The translations under genes were made by a program, and so were the position numbers. A DNA stretch of 64,000 nt from assembly GCA_949045875.1 (NCBI GenBank), contig CARPYP010000006.1:5718-69717 (forward strand), in the 5' to 3' direction. Positions 55,084-64,000 of the stretch are shown here, piece by piece (the first letter of the stretch is position 1; each line of letters opens with the position of its first letter). The DNA comes from an uncultured Clostridia bacterium (GTDB lineage Bacteria; Bacillota; Clostridia; TANB77; CAG-508). Under the pieces are notes generated by a model that was given only the letters and a program-made list of their open reading frames with translations, was not told the origin of the DNA and made no database searches.

Positions 55084-56316
55084 TTATTTCATGTTTCGGA
55101 TTCTTTCCATTGCTTCAATCGTATTATCTCTTGAGCCAAATGCAGTTAATCTAAAATATCCTTCTCCACTTGGTCCAAAACCTGTTCCTGGCGTTCCTAC
55201 TATATTTATATTTTCTAATAAGTAATCAAAAAATTCCCATGAAGTATATTTCTTTGGTACTTTTAGCCAAATGTATGGTGCATTTTTTCCACCAAATACA
55301 GTATACCCTTGTTTTTCTAAGCCTTCTCTTATAATTTTAGCATTTTCTTTATAATATCTAATATTGTCTTTAATTTGTTTTTGCCCTTTTTCGGAATAAA
55401 TTGCTTCTGCTGCTCTTTGCGTGATATATGGTACACCATTAAATTTTGTACATTGTCTACGGTTCCATAGGCTATTTAGTGATATTTCTTCTCCACCACT
55501 ACTATATACTTTTAGTTCTTTTGGAATTACAGTATAGGCACATCTTAATCCTGTAAATCCCGCTGTTTTTGAAAAGCTTCTAAATTCAATTGCTACCTCT
55601 TTTGCACCATCTATTTCATAAATACTATGTGGGATTCCTTCTTCTGTTATAAATGCTTCATATGCTCCATCAAATAGAATAATTGCTTTATTTTCTTTGG
55701 CATATTTTACCCATTTCGCAAGTTCTGATTTTGTAAGTACTGTTCCTGTTGGGTTATTTGGAAAACATAGATATATCATATCTACTTTTTTCTTTGGTAA
55801 TTCTGGAATGAAATTGTTTTCTGAATTTGTTGTTAGATATACTACGTTTTCGTATTGATTACTTTGTTTGTTATATTTTCCTGTTCTCCCTGCCATAACA
55901 TTTGTATCAAGATATACTGGATATACTGGATCTGTAATTGCAATAATGTTACTGTTTCCAAATATTTCTCCAATATTGCCTGTATCACATTTTGCTCCAT
56001 CTGATACAAATATTTCGTTTTTGTCGATATTAATTCCTAATGTTTCATAATCATATTTTGCAATTTTCTCTCTTAGGAAGTCATATCCTTGTTCTGGTCC
56101 ATAACCACGAAATGTCTCTTTTTGTAGCATTTCATCTGTTGCTTTTTTGATAGCATTTCCACAAACTTCTGGAATTGGCAAAGTTACATCTCCAATCCCT
56201 AATTTTATTATTTTTTTATCTGGATGTTCTTCCTGAAATTTTGCTACTTTTTTTGCAATAGTTGAAAATAAGTAGCTATCTTGTAATTTTAAATAATTTT
56301 CATTGATAGTTATCAT
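55084..56316 (-). CDS. dapL: LL-diaminopimelate aminotransferase
   Basis: 410 residues, class I PLP enzyme with KIIKLGIGDVTLPIPE, GYGPEQGYDFLREKIA, YLCFPNNPTGTVL and the lysine segment SFSKTAGFTGLR. It converts tetrahydrodipicolinate to LL-diaminopimelate in one step, for lysine and peptidoglycan. ATG 56316 is chosen (GGAGG nine bases upstream). It follows dapF with one base between them, so they form an operon for consecutive pathway steps. Confidence 0.95.
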   Translation of the reverse strand: MITINENYLKLQDSYLFSTIAKKVAKFQEEHPDKKIIKLGIGDVTLPIPEVCGNAIKKATDEMLQKETFRGYGPEQGYDFLREKIAKYDYETLGINIDKNEIFVSDGAKCDTGNIGEIFGNSNIIAITDPVYPVYLDTNVMAGRTGKYNKQSNQYENVVYLTTNSENNFIPELPKKKVDMIYLCFPNNPTGTVLTKSELAKWVKYAKENKAIILFDGAYEAFITEEGIPHSIYEIDGAKEVAIEFRSFSKTAGFTGLRCAYTVIPKELKVYSSGGEEISLNSLWNRRQCTKFNGVPYITQRAAEAIYSEKGQKQIKDNIRYYKENAKIIREGLEKQGYTVFGGKNAPYIWLKVPKKYTSWEFFDYLLENINIVGTPGTGFGPSGEGYFRLTAFGSRDNTIEAMERIRNMK

Positions 56317-56317
56317 A

Positions 56318-57160
56318 TTATTTTTCCTCCAATTCTCCTTCAAATACTGTAACAGCAGGTCCTGTCATATAAATGTGATTACTTTCTTTATCCCATTTTA
56401 TTTTTAAGTCTCCACCTAATAATTTTACAGTTACCTCATTGCTAGTTAATCCATTTAAATTACATGCTACTGCTGTTGCACATGCTCCAGTTCCACATGC
56501 CATAGTTTCTCCAGCTCCTCTTTCCCAAACTCTCATTTCAATTGTGTTTTTATCAATAATTCTAGCAAATTCTATATTAGCTTTTTCTGGGAAATGATAA
56601 TCTACTTCTAATTTTTTTCCATACTTTTCAACATCCAAATCTATTACATTGTCTAAAATGGTGATTGCGTGTGGATTTCCCATTGATACACAAGTAAAAA
56701 TAAATTCTTTATCTTCTGCTTGTAATATTAAATCTGTAACTGGACTACCTGATACTAATACTGGAATTCGATTTGCTTCTAAAATAGGTTCGCCCATATC
56801 TACTTCAACTTCGATTACTTTTCCGTCCCTTTCTTGCAATTTTAGCCTCTTTATGCCTGATAAAGTTTCTACTGTAATTTCTGTTTTTGAAGTTAGTCCT
56901 TTATCATAGACAAATTTTCCAACACACCTTATTCCATTTCCACACATTTGAGCTTCTGAACCATCTGAGTTAAACATTCTCATTTTAAAATCGCATTTTT
57001 TACTTTCACAAATTAAAATAAGTCCGTCTGAACCAACACCAAAATGTCGGTCACTAATAAATTGGGCTAGTGAAACGACATCATCTGGAATTCCACTTTT
57101 CGTGCAATCCATATAAACATAGTCATTTCCTAGCCCTTGCATTTTTGTAAATTTTAACAT
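56318..57160 (-). CDS. dapF: Diaminopimelate epimerase
   Basis: 280 residues. Both catalytic cysteines are present: AQMCGNGIRCVG and MACGTGACATAVA. It interconverts LL- and meso-diaminopimelate, directly after DapL in the pathway. ATG 57160 with AAGGTGAT upstream is preferred to the in-frame GTG three codons earlier. Confidence 0.96.
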   Translation of the reverse strand: MLKFTKMQGLGNDYVYMDCTKSGIPDDVVSLAQFISDRHFGVGSDGLILICESKKCDFKMRMFNSDGSEAQMCGNGIRCVGKFVYDKGLTSKTEITVETLSGIKRLKLQERDGKVIEVEVDMGEPILEANRIPVLVSGSPVTDLILQAEDKEFIFTCVSMGNPHAITILDNVIDLDVEKYGKKLEVDYHFPEKANIEFARIIDKNTIEMRVWERGAGETMACGTGACATAVACNLNGLTSNEVTVKLLGGDLKIKWDKESNHIYMTGPAVTVFEGELEEK

Positions 57161-57188
57161 TATTATCACCTTCTAATCGGTATAATCA

Positions 57189-57216
57189 CAAAAAGAATAT
57201 AGTCATATTCTTTTTG
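57189..57216. terminator. Hairpin upstream of dapF
   Basis: CAAAAAGAATA / TATTCTTTTTG perfect stem with a 6-nt loop, flanked by A/T tracts on both sides. It probably stops read-through into dapF. Confidence 0.65.
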
Positions 57217-57325
57217 TTGTTATTTTATCATATGTATGTTTTTTTTGTAAAGTGATATTTTCTCTATTTTATAGCAATTCATGAAATATTACAAAATAAC
57301 TACAATTACCTAAATAAATTAGATT

Positions 57326-57360
57326 AACGACACATCACTCTTCAAAGCAAATGTGTCGTT
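57326..57360. terminator. Terminator of the exosporium collagen-like gene
   Basis: AACGACACA / TGTGTCGTT stem located 20 bp beyond the collagen-like gene stop; T-run on the plus side, A/T-rich on the minus side. Confidence 0.75.
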
Positions 57361-57381
57361 TTTTATTAATTCAAATGTTAT

Positions 57382-58812
57382 TTAAGCTATTTCTATACCA
57401 GCACTTGCATAACCAACTACAGTATTTATTAATGAAAGACCTGAAGATGTTGCAGAAAATACCATTAGTAAACGTGATTGTGCAGTAACTGGTATTGATA
57501 ATCCTGTTGTTATTCCAGAACTTATATCACCAATAGATATTGTACCAGTAAGTGAAGGTGCAAGATTAACAACTGCTCCTGGAATTGGAACAAATAAGTT
57601 ATTAGGTGTACTTGATACATATAATTGTGCACGAATTGTTATAGATGAACCAATAAGTGATAATGCAGCTGTAGTACTAAAGTAAGCACTTATTGAAGTA
57701 ATTGTTCCTGCTCTTGGCATTGAAAATGCAAAGTTGGTTAGTGTTCCAGATGGATTAGTAAGGTCAATATTAGAACCTAGAACTGTTAAACCTGGTGCAG
57801 ATGAACCAAATCCTATAAATGCTGGTATACCTGCTAATCCTCCTGCAATAGTAGTAAGTGAAATTGGTATTCCAGATGATAGTGGAATAATACTAGTACT
57901 TCCATTTGCACCTGTTGCTCCTGTTGCTCCATCTGCTCCAGTTGCCCCTGTCGCTCCTGTTGGGCCTGTTGCTCCATCTGCTCCTGTTGCCCCTGTGGCT
58001 CCTGTTGGGCCTGTTACTCCATCTGCTCCTGTCGCTCCTGTGGCACCTGTTGGACCTGTTGCTCCATCTGCTCCTGTTGGACCTGTGGCTCCTGTTGTTC
58101 CAGTAGCTCCTGTTTCACCTGTTGCCCCTGTCACTCCTGTGGCTCCTATTGCTCCTGTCGCTCCTGTATTTCCTGTGGCTCCCATAGGTCCTATTGGGCC
58201 TGTGTCTCCTGTTGGGCCTGTTGCTCCTGTTACTCCATCTGCTCCTGTGGCTCCTGTCGCTCCTGTTATTCCTGTAGCTCCTGTCGCTCCTATTGCTCCT
58301 GTCGCTCCTGTATTTCCTGTTGGGCCTATTGGGCCTGTCGCTCCTGTATTTCCTGTTGGGCCTATTTCTCCATTTGCCCCTGTATTACCAATAGGTCCAA
58401 TTGGACCTGTGGCTCCTGTCGCTCCTGTTACTCCATCTGCTCCTGTTACACCAGTAGAACCTGTTGTTCCTGTTGTTCCTGTAGGGCCTGTACTTCCAGT
58501 TGGTCCTGTGTTTCCTGTTGGTCCTGTGGCTCCTGTTGCTCCTGTTATTCCTGTTGCTCCTGTACAACAACATCCTCTAGGACCTGTAGCTCCTGTTGCA
58601 CCTGTTGCACCTGTGGCTCCTGTGGCTCCCTTGCACCCTCTAGGTCCTGTCGCTCCTGTTGCTCCTGTTGGACCTGTTACTCCAATAGGTTTACAACAGC
58701 ATTCACAATCATTATCCCATCCATTATTACAATCATCGTTACAGTCATTGTTACATTTACTTCTGAAGTCATCTTTTGAATTATTTATATTTAAGTTTTT
58801 AAAAAAACTCAT
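57382..58812 (-). CDS. BclA-like collagen-repeat exosporium protein
   Basis: 476 residues starting at ATG 58812 after AAAGGAGG. The N-terminus has a Cys/Asn/Asp-rich head (DCECCCKP), then about 270 residues of Gly-X-Thr collagen triplets (mostly GATG, GPTG units), and a C-terminal trimerisation domain of about 150 residues like that of BclA. Thr residues in the repeats are typical O-glycosylation sites. BclA proteins form the hair-like nap of spores. A sigma-K type promoter lies upstream and a glycosyltransferase gene precedes it. Confidence 0.92.
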   Translation of the reverse strand: MSFFKNLNINNSKDDFRSKCNNDCNDDCNNGWDNDCECCCKPIGVTGPTGATGATGPRGCKGATGATGATGATGATGPRGCCCTGATGITGATGATGPTGNTGPTGSTGPTGTTGTTGSTGVTGADGVTGATGATGPIGPIGNTGANGEIGPTGNTGATGPIGPTGNTGATGAIGATGATGITGATGATGADGVTGATGPTGDTGPIGPMGATGNTGATGAIGATGVTGATGETGATGTTGATGPTGADGATGPTGATGATGADGVTGPTGATGATGADGATGPTGATGATGADGATGATGANGSTSIIPLSSGIPISLTTIAGGLAGIPAFIGFGSSAPGLTVLGSNIDLTNPSGTLTNFAFSMPRAGTITSISAYFSTTAALSLIGSSITIRAQLYVSSTPNNLFVPIPGAVVNLAPSLTGTISIGDISSGITTGLSIPVTAQSRLLMVFSATSSGLSLINTVVGYASAGIEIA

Positions 58813-58832
58813 AAATATTCCTCCTTTACTAT

Positions 58833-58854
58833 AAGAGTAATAATAATTACTCTT
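58833..58854 (-). other. Hairpin in the leader of the collagen-like gene
   Basis: AAGAGTAAT / ATTACTCTT stem with a 4-nt loop between the sigma-K type promoter and the ribosome site. It may stabilise the mRNA or end the upstream glycosyltransferase transcript. Confidence 0.5.
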
Positions 58855-58858
58855 TAAA

Positions 58859-58886
58859 TAGTATATGACTGTGAATGTAAAATTGT
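58859..58886 (-). promoter_or_regulatory. Sigma-K type promoter of the collagen-like gene
   Basis: On the minus strand AC (58886-58885), 17-nt spacer, CATATACTA (58867-58859). This fits the known sigma-K consensus AC-N16/17-CATAnnnTA exactly, in line with late mother-cell expression of exosporium proteins. Confidence 0.65.
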
Positions 58887-59968
58887 TATTCTTGAATATT
58901 TGTTTTGTTTTCAAAATAACGCTTATTATATAGAAAAGAATTAGAAAAAGGTTTTATCTCTCCTGCTTTATTATTATAATAAATAGCTTTTTCTACATCT
59001 CCCATTTTATCATAGCAAACACATAATTGAATATAAGGAATATAACCACTATAATCTTCATTATAGAACCCACCATTATTAAGATTAGGTTTAACAGCAA
59101 TGGCTAATTTGTACCAAAAAATAGCATTTTCTAATTGTTGTTTTTCTAAAAAATAATTGCCTAATTTACAAGATACTTCTGGTCTAGGTTTATCAAATTC
59201 AAAACTTCTAAATAAAGATATCAGTGCATTATTTTCATCATTTAATTGTGTATAACAGTTTGATAAATCAATACATGCACTGATACAATTTTCACTCCAT
59301 CCTTGTTTAGAGTTTAAGAAATTATTAAAAATCTCAATTGATTTTTCATATTGCTTATGATAATATAATTCTCTAGCATAGTAAAATTGTTGTCTTGCGT
59401 CAAGTGTAATTCCTTCTTCTATCATTTTATTAAATATTTTTAAATTTCTAGATTTATCACTGGCATGTAGCTTTTTGTGTGATATTGCAATATCTGAATA
59501 TATTATATTACCATAAGGGGAAATAACCTCATGTATTGGACTTATCCATTGATAATTCTTTTTTCTTGATAGTAGTCTTTCTCTATAATACGTAAGAGTT
59601 GGATTGTTTTTTTCATCGAATGCAACATTATATTTCATCATGACTATATCTACTGAAGTATCTAATGTCTTTTTTAATTCTCTTAATTCTAATAGGTCTT
59701 TTTCTAATATGATATCATCAGCATCTAACCACATAATATAATCTTTTGTAGCTTTTGAAAATGAATAGTTTCTTGCCTTTGCAAAATCGTCTACCCACTC
59801 AAAATTGTATATTTTATTTGTATATTCCTTTGCAATTTCTACTGTAGAATCAGTAGAACCTGTATCAACTATTATAATTTCATCCACTACTTCTTTTACA
59901 CATTCTAAACAGCGACCTATAACATCTTCTTCATTTTTAACAATCATACATAAGCTTATTTCAACCAT
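58886..59968 (-). CDS. Family 2 glycosyltransferase with TPR repeats (spore surface glycosylation)
   Basis: 360 residues. GT2 domain with SLCMIVKNEEDVI, IIVDTGSTDST, and the DxD motif in IMWLDADD. The second half consists of TPR-like helix pairs (YHKQYEKSIEIFNNFL, ENAIFWYKLAIAVKPN). The same GT2-TPR layout occurs in the enzyme encoded next to bclA3 in C. difficile (sgtA). Directly upstream of the BclA-like gene, it probably glycosylates the Gly-X-Thr repeats. Confidence 0.88.
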   Translation of the reverse strand: MVEISLCMIVKNEEDVIGRCLECVKEVVDEIIIVDTGSTDSTVEIAKEYTNKIYNFEWVDDFAKARNYSFSKATKDYIMWLDADDIILEKDLLELRELKKTLDTSVDIVMMKYNVAFDEKNNPTLTYYRERLLSRKKNYQWISPIHEVISPYGNIIYSDIAISHKKLHASDKSRNLKIFNKMIEEGITLDARQQFYYARELYYHKQYEKSIEIFNNFLNSKQGWSENCISACIDLSNCYTQLNDENNALISLFRSFEFDKPRPEVSCKLGNYFLEKQQLENAIFWYKLAIAVKPNLNNGGFYNEDYSGYIPYIQLCVCYDKMGDVEKAIYYNNKAGEIKPFSNSFLYNKRYFENKTNIQE

Positions 59969-60107
59969 AAAAATCCCCTATCAAATAATTTATTTTGCTA
60001 AAACTAGTATACAATACATAAGTTTTTATTCTATATTTTATGAAGGATTTTAAGTTTTTGTTAAAATTTTATAACTTTAATTTTGTCTTTATAAAAGTTC
60101 ATTTATA

Positions 60108-62744
60108 TTATCTTCTTACTCTTGATAATCCGTTAAAATCAATTGGTATTTCTACATTATTTTTAAATCTTATTTTGTTAATCCATTTTTGCATTTCTAT
60201 TATTGGTAAAGGTAGAAGTGATATTAGTATTGTATATATCCATTGTGTTTGATTTAATGTGACTAGACTAAATATGTTTGCAAAATATGGTATTATTACT
60301 ACTATTACTTGTAATATTGTTCCTAGTATAAAGCTTCCTATTAAAAATTTATTATTCAAAGCTCCTTTTTTTAGTATTGAACCTTCTGATTTTATGTTAA
60401 AACTATGTACTAACTCTAATAATCCTAATGACACAAATGCCATCGTTCTTGCTACATCTATTCCATATAGATTATTTCCAAGTGAGAATATAAATAAGTC
60501 TAATACCCCTAACATTATTCCTTCTGTAATGATTTTACTCCATAGTCCATCTGCAAATATACTCTTTTTTGAGTTTCTTGGTTTTCTTTCCATTATTCCC
60601 TTTTCTTCTTTTTCTAGTCCTAAGGCTATTGCTGGTAATGAGTCTGTTACTAAGTTTATCCATAATAACTGTATTGCAAGTAATGGTGATTGTAACCCCG
60701 ATAGCAGTCCAATGAATATTGTTGTTATTTCTCCAATGTTTGTTGCTATTAAAAAGTGTATGGCTTTTTTTATATTATCAAATATATTTCTTCCTTGTCT
60801 TATAGCTTGGACTATTGTTACAAAGTTATCATCCATTAGTACCATGTCTGAGGCGTTTTTGGCTACATCTGTACCTCCTTTTCCCATTGCAATTCCTATG
60901 TCTGCATTTTTTAGTGCTGGACTATCGTTTACTCCATCCCCTGTCATTGCTACTACTGCTCCTGTTTTTTGCCATGCTTTTACTATTCGTACTTTATGTT
61001 CTGGCGTTACTCTTGCAAATACTGAATATGAGGCTATGTTTCTTGTTAATTCGTTGTCTGATATATTGTCTAGTTCTGCACCTGTAATTGCCATATCTCC
61101 CATTTCTAAAATTCCTAGTTCTTTTGCTATTGCTTTTGCTGTTGCTATATGGTCTCCTGTTATCATTACAGTTTTTATTCCTGCCTTTTTACAGGTCTTT
61201 ACTGCTTCTTTTACTCCTTCTCTTGGTGGATCTATCATTCCTATTAACCCAACAAATATTAAATTTTCTTCTAGGTTTGTTACATCTTTTCTCATAAATT
61301 CAAATTCTCTATACCCAACTGCTATTACTCTTAAAGCATCGTTTGCTAATTGCGTATTTTGATCTTGTATTTTTCTTTTTTCTTCTTCACTTAGTCTCTC
61401 TATTTTTCCATTTTTATAAATTCTATCACATTTGTTTATCATTACATCTGGTGCACCTTTTGTGATACTTCTATATCCATTTTCTAGTCTATGTACAGTT
61501 GTCATTAATTTTCTATTTGAATCAAATGGTATTTCACTTATTCTTTTCATTTTGTCATATAATTCTTTTTTATTTATTCCTTTTATTAATGCATTGTTTA
61601 CAATGGCAACTTCTGTTGGCTCACCTATTGCTTCTTTCTCGTCTTTTATATCACAGTCTGTACACATACATCCTAGTTTTAACAATAATTCTTCATCATC
61701 TGATATTGTTTTTACTACAGTCATTTTATTTTGTGTTAATGTTCCTGTTTTGTCAGAACATATTACATTGCTACATCCTAATGTTTCAACAGCTGGTAGT
61801 TTCCTTATTATGCTATTTTTTCTTGCCATTTTTGTAACTCCTATTGATAACATTATTGTAACAATTGCAGGAAGTCCCTCTGGAATTGCTGCTACTGCTA
61901 AACCTACTGATGTCATAAACATTTCTATAGGTTCTATCTTTTTTAATATTCCTATTACATATATAATAGCACATATTACTAGACATACTATTCCTAAAGT
62001 TTTTCCAACTTCTGATAGTTTCTTTTGTATTGGTGTTTCTGGTGCTTCTTCTTCATTTATCATGTTTGCAATTTTACCAATTTTAGTGTTCATTCCTGTG
62101 TCTGTTACTATTGCTTTTCCATGTCCAGAAACTACAATACTTGCCATAAATCCCATATTTTTCATATCTCCTAATGGGATTTTTTCTTCTAGTATTTGTG
62201 CTTCACTTTTTTCAACTGGTTCTGTTTCTCCTGTTAAACTTGATTCTTCTATTTTTAAGTTAAATCCTTCTATTATTCTACAGTCTGCTGGGACATAGTT
62301 TCCCGCTTCTAATTCTATAATATCTCCTGGTACTAATTCTTCTGCATTTATTTCTTGAAGTTTTCCTCCCCTTATTGCTTTTGCAATTTGTGGTGTTAAT
62401 TTTTTTAGACTTTCTATGGATTTTTCTGCTCTTGCTTCTTGAACTAGTCCCATTATAGCATTTAATATTACTATTGCTATGATTATTATAGAGTCTACAT
62501 AGTCATTTTCACCTTGCATATATGATGTGAATGCCGAAATAATTGAGGCTATTATTAAAATTATTATCATGAAATCATTAAATTGTTTGATAAATTTTAT
62601 TACTATGTTTTCTTTCTTTTTCTCTTGTAGTTTATTTGCTCCATATTTTTCTTTTCTGATTGTTATCTCATTATCTGCTAGTCCCATTTTTGTGCTTGTC
62701 TGTAATCTACTTACAACTTCTTCTGTTTTTAACATGTGCCACAT
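60108..62744 (-). CDS. Calcium-transporting P-type ATPase
   Basis: 878 residues, complete P2-type ATPase: membrane helix pair, actuator loop with SLTGETEPVEK, helix with PEGLPAIVT, phosphorylation site CSDKTGTLTQNKM, TGDHIATAKAIA, hinge TGDGVNDSPALK, and six C-terminal helices. PEGLPA and NDxxTD-like residues (LLWINLVTDSLPA) mark calcium pumps of the SERCA/PMCA kind, as in B. subtilis YloB. YloB is linked to spore formation. Confidence 0.94.
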   Translation of the reverse strand: MWHMLKTEEVVSRLQTSTKMGLADNEITIRKEKYGANKLQEKKKENIVIKFIKQFNDFMIIILIIASIISAFTSYMQGENDYVDSIIIIAIVILNAIMGLVQEARAEKSIESLKKLTPQIAKAIRGGKLQEINAEELVPGDIIELEAGNYVPADCRIIEGFNLKIEESSLTGETEPVEKSEAQILEEKIPLGDMKNMGFMASIVVSGHGKAIVTDTGMNTKIGKIANMINEEEAPETPIQKKLSEVGKTLGIVCLVICAIIYVIGILKKIEPIEMFMTSVGLAVAAIPEGLPAIVTIMLSIGVTKMARKNSIIRKLPAVETLGCSNVICSDKTGTLTQNKMTVVKTISDDEELLLKLGCMCTDCDIKDEKEAIGEPTEVAIVNNALIKGINKKELYDKMKRISEIPFDSNRKLMTTVHRLENGYRSITKGAPDVMINKCDRIYKNGKIERLSEEEKRKIQDQNTQLANDALRVIAVGYREFEFMRKDVTNLEENLIFVGLIGMIDPPREGVKEAVKTCKKAGIKTVMITGDHIATAKAIAKELGILEMGDMAITGAELDNISDNELTRNIASYSVFARVTPEHKVRIVKAWQKTGAVVAMTGDGVNDSPALKNADIGIAMGKGGTDVAKNASDMVLMDDNFVTIVQAIRQGRNIFDNIKKAIHFLIATNIGEITTIFIGLLSGLQSPLLAIQLLWINLVTDSLPAIALGLEKEEKGIMERKPRNSKKSIFADGLWSKIITEGIMLGVLDLFIFSLGNNLYGIDVARTMAFVSLGLLELVHSFNIKSEGSILKKGALNNKFLIGSFILGTILQVIVVIIPYFANIFSLVTLNQTQWIYTILISLLPLPIIEMQKWINKIRFKNNVEIPIDFNGLSRVRR

Positions 62745-62828
62745 AAAAACACCTTTCCTTCCTTAGATTTTCTTCTCTATAATATCTATGAAGGAATTTA
62801 GTGTTTTATTCACATTTTATATATTATT

Positions 62829-63182
62829 CTATAATAATTGTTTCCAATTGTCTTCTTTAAAGCCTATTAAAATACCTTTATCTGATACTAATATGGGTCT
62901 TTTTATAAGCATTCCATCACTCGCTAATAATTCTATCTTTTCTTTATCATTCATAGTAGCTAATTTTTCTTTTAAATTTAATTCTTTATATTTTAGTCCA
63001 CTTGTGTTAAACCATTTTTTTATTTCATGTCCACTCTTTTTTATCCATTCATTTAATTCTTCTACTTTTGGTATTTCTTCAACAATATTTCTTTCCATAA
63101 AGTCAATATTGTTTTCTTCTAACCATTTCTTTGCTCTTTTACAAGTAGAACATTTTGGATATTCTATAAATATATTTTTCAT
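62829..63182 (-). CDS. Spx/ArsC-family thioredoxin-fold protein
   Basis: 117 residues with the CxxC active site near the N-terminus (YPKCSTCKRAKKWL), the RNIVEEIP segment and GMLIKRPILV near the end. These are typical of the ArsC/Spx/YffB family. Without the specific Spx contact residues being evident, it may be an arsenate reductase-like oxidoreductase or a regulator. It follows the HD gene by 36 bp. Confidence 0.88.
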   Translation of the reverse strand: MKNIFIEYPKCSTCKRAKKWLEENNIDFMERNIVEEIPKVEELNEWIKKSGHEIKKWFNTSGLKYKELNLKEKLATMNDKEKIELLASDGMLIKRPILVSDKGILIGFKEDNWKQLL

Positions 63183-63218
63183 CTTTTATTCCTCCTCATA
63201 TATATGTTTGTCACATTT

Positions 63219-63890
63219 TTAGATTTTAACATTATTCATCTTACCATTCCACTCATCTAAAAATTCTTGAACAAAATTTCTCATAAATTCTGTTCTTTGT
63301 TTTCCTATTTCTTTTGCAGTTTTTGTATTCATATTGTCTGCAAGTTTAAATAATTTATGATAAAAATGATGTATTGCTGATGCATCAATTTTTCCTTCTA
63401 TATAATCACTTTCTTCATTTAATGGTATTTTATTATCATACATTTTCATATTATGTGCTCCTCCATAGGCAAAGGCTCTACCTATTCCTATTGCCCCAAT
63501 TGCATCTAAGTTATCTGCATCTTGTAATATTAATGTATTTATATCATTAACGTTCTCGCCATTCCAGTTATAGTTTTCATGAAATTCTATTGCATAACAT
63601 ATTTTATCTATTTGTTCTTGTGTCAATTCTATATTAGATAATATCTTTTTTACTGTATCTAAAGAGTCTCTTGGTGCTACAAATACACCTCTTTCTTTTT
63701 GCATTATTCTATGAATATCATGTAAAAATGCTGATATTCCAATAATAATCTTATCTCCTCCTTCTTTTTCTTGTAAGTACAATGCCAATTTCATTGTTCT
63801 TTCTAAATGCCCTATGTCATGCCCACTTGATTCTTTTGAAAATAATTCTGATATTATCGGTCTTAATTTTTCTATATATTCTTCTAACAT
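63219..63890 (-). CDS. HD-domain phosphohydrolase
   Basis: 223 residues. HD signature: SGHDIGHLERTMKLAL, then FLHDIHRIM, and a later D in LQDADNLDAIGAIGIGRAF. It matches the YpgQ/YedJ-type metal-dependent hydrolases that act on nucleotides. ATG 63890 has GGAGG upstream. The sequence beyond it to 64000 holds only the presumed promoter. Confidence 0.9.
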   Translation of the reverse strand: MLEEYIEKLRPIISELFSKESSGHDIGHLERTMKLALYLQEKEGGDKIIIGISAFLHDIHRIMQKERGVFVAPRDSLDTVKKILSNIELTQEQIDKICYAIEFHENYNWNGENVNDINTLILQDADNLDAIGAIGIGRAFAYGGAHNMKMYDNKIPLNEESDYIEGKIDASAIHHFYHKLFKLADNMNTKTAKEIGKQRTEFMRNFVQEFLDEWNGKMNNVKI

Positions 63891-64000
63891 TTTTATCCTC
63901 CCTCTTTATTTTGTTTACATTATATAATATAAATACAATATTTTCAAATTTGGGGTTGTGTGGAGGGATTCAAAAATATAATAAATTTTAACATAAATAT

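Noticed and set aside
57734..58834. Long plus-strand open frame (366 codons), Pro/Val/Ala-rich
   Set aside because: It is the antisense of the collagen Gly-X-Thr repeats, which lack stops in that frame by composition; no ribosome site.
60259..62298. Several long plus-strand frames opposite the Ca2+ ATPase
   Set aside because: Hydrophobic shadow frames of a real membrane protein gene; no start signals and no family resemblance.

Overview
The window is AT-rich DNA from a spore-forming low-GC Firmicute, probably a gut Clostridia lineage; I cannot place it further. The chromosomal parts carry a sipL-like spore coat assembly gene, veg, yabG (sporulation protease), a BclA-like exosporium collagen protein with a glycosyltransferase beside it, dapL and dapF, a Ca2+ P-type ATPase, an Spx/ArsC-like protein and an HD hydrolase. 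No rRNA, tRNA or CRISPR array was seen.

Almost everything between about 2.48 and 53.07 kb is one integrative conjugative element (ICE) that has split yabG: the 3' part lies at 2116-2475 and the 5' part at 53073-53522. From the 53 kb end inward it carries parA/parB, a giant Cna-B adhesin with a sortase signal, a helicase/N6-methylase mega-gene, a TOPRIM protein, MobC and relaxase, PcfB-like and ArdC-like proteins, VirD4, VirB2-, VirB6-, PrgI- and VirB4-like channel proteins, a class B sortase and a CHAP hydrolase. A regulatory block follows (HU, an ECF sigma/anti-sigma pair with a promoter shared with a membrane glycosyltransferase, two Spo0A-related regulators, two XRE repressors, a sigma-like factor, MazF). 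A large serine recombinase containing a LysM domain lies next to the split yabG.

A second element (IME, 31454-40412) with its own serine recombinase, relaxase, MobC, ParB and RepA-like helicase sits inside the ICE mega-gene, between 15-bp imperfect direct repeats. Removing it rejoins the mega-gene in frame.

The main discovery is a recoding pattern. Seven ICE genes (virB4, virD4, virB6-like, srtB, parA, adhesin, helicase/methylase) are broken at 20 places, always by the same thing: an extra C before a conserved glycine GGN codon, which makes an in-phase CGG codon. Skipping the C at all 20 sites restores every gene to full length with exact multiples of three. I found no in-phase CGG in the ICE that is read normally and no other type of lesion in these genes. 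This fits +1 frameshifting at a rare or unassigned CGG codon, used in motifs such as the VirB4 and ParA Walker A loops, the methyltransferase SAM loop and the sortase signal. A systematic sequencing or assembly error is the main rival explanation.
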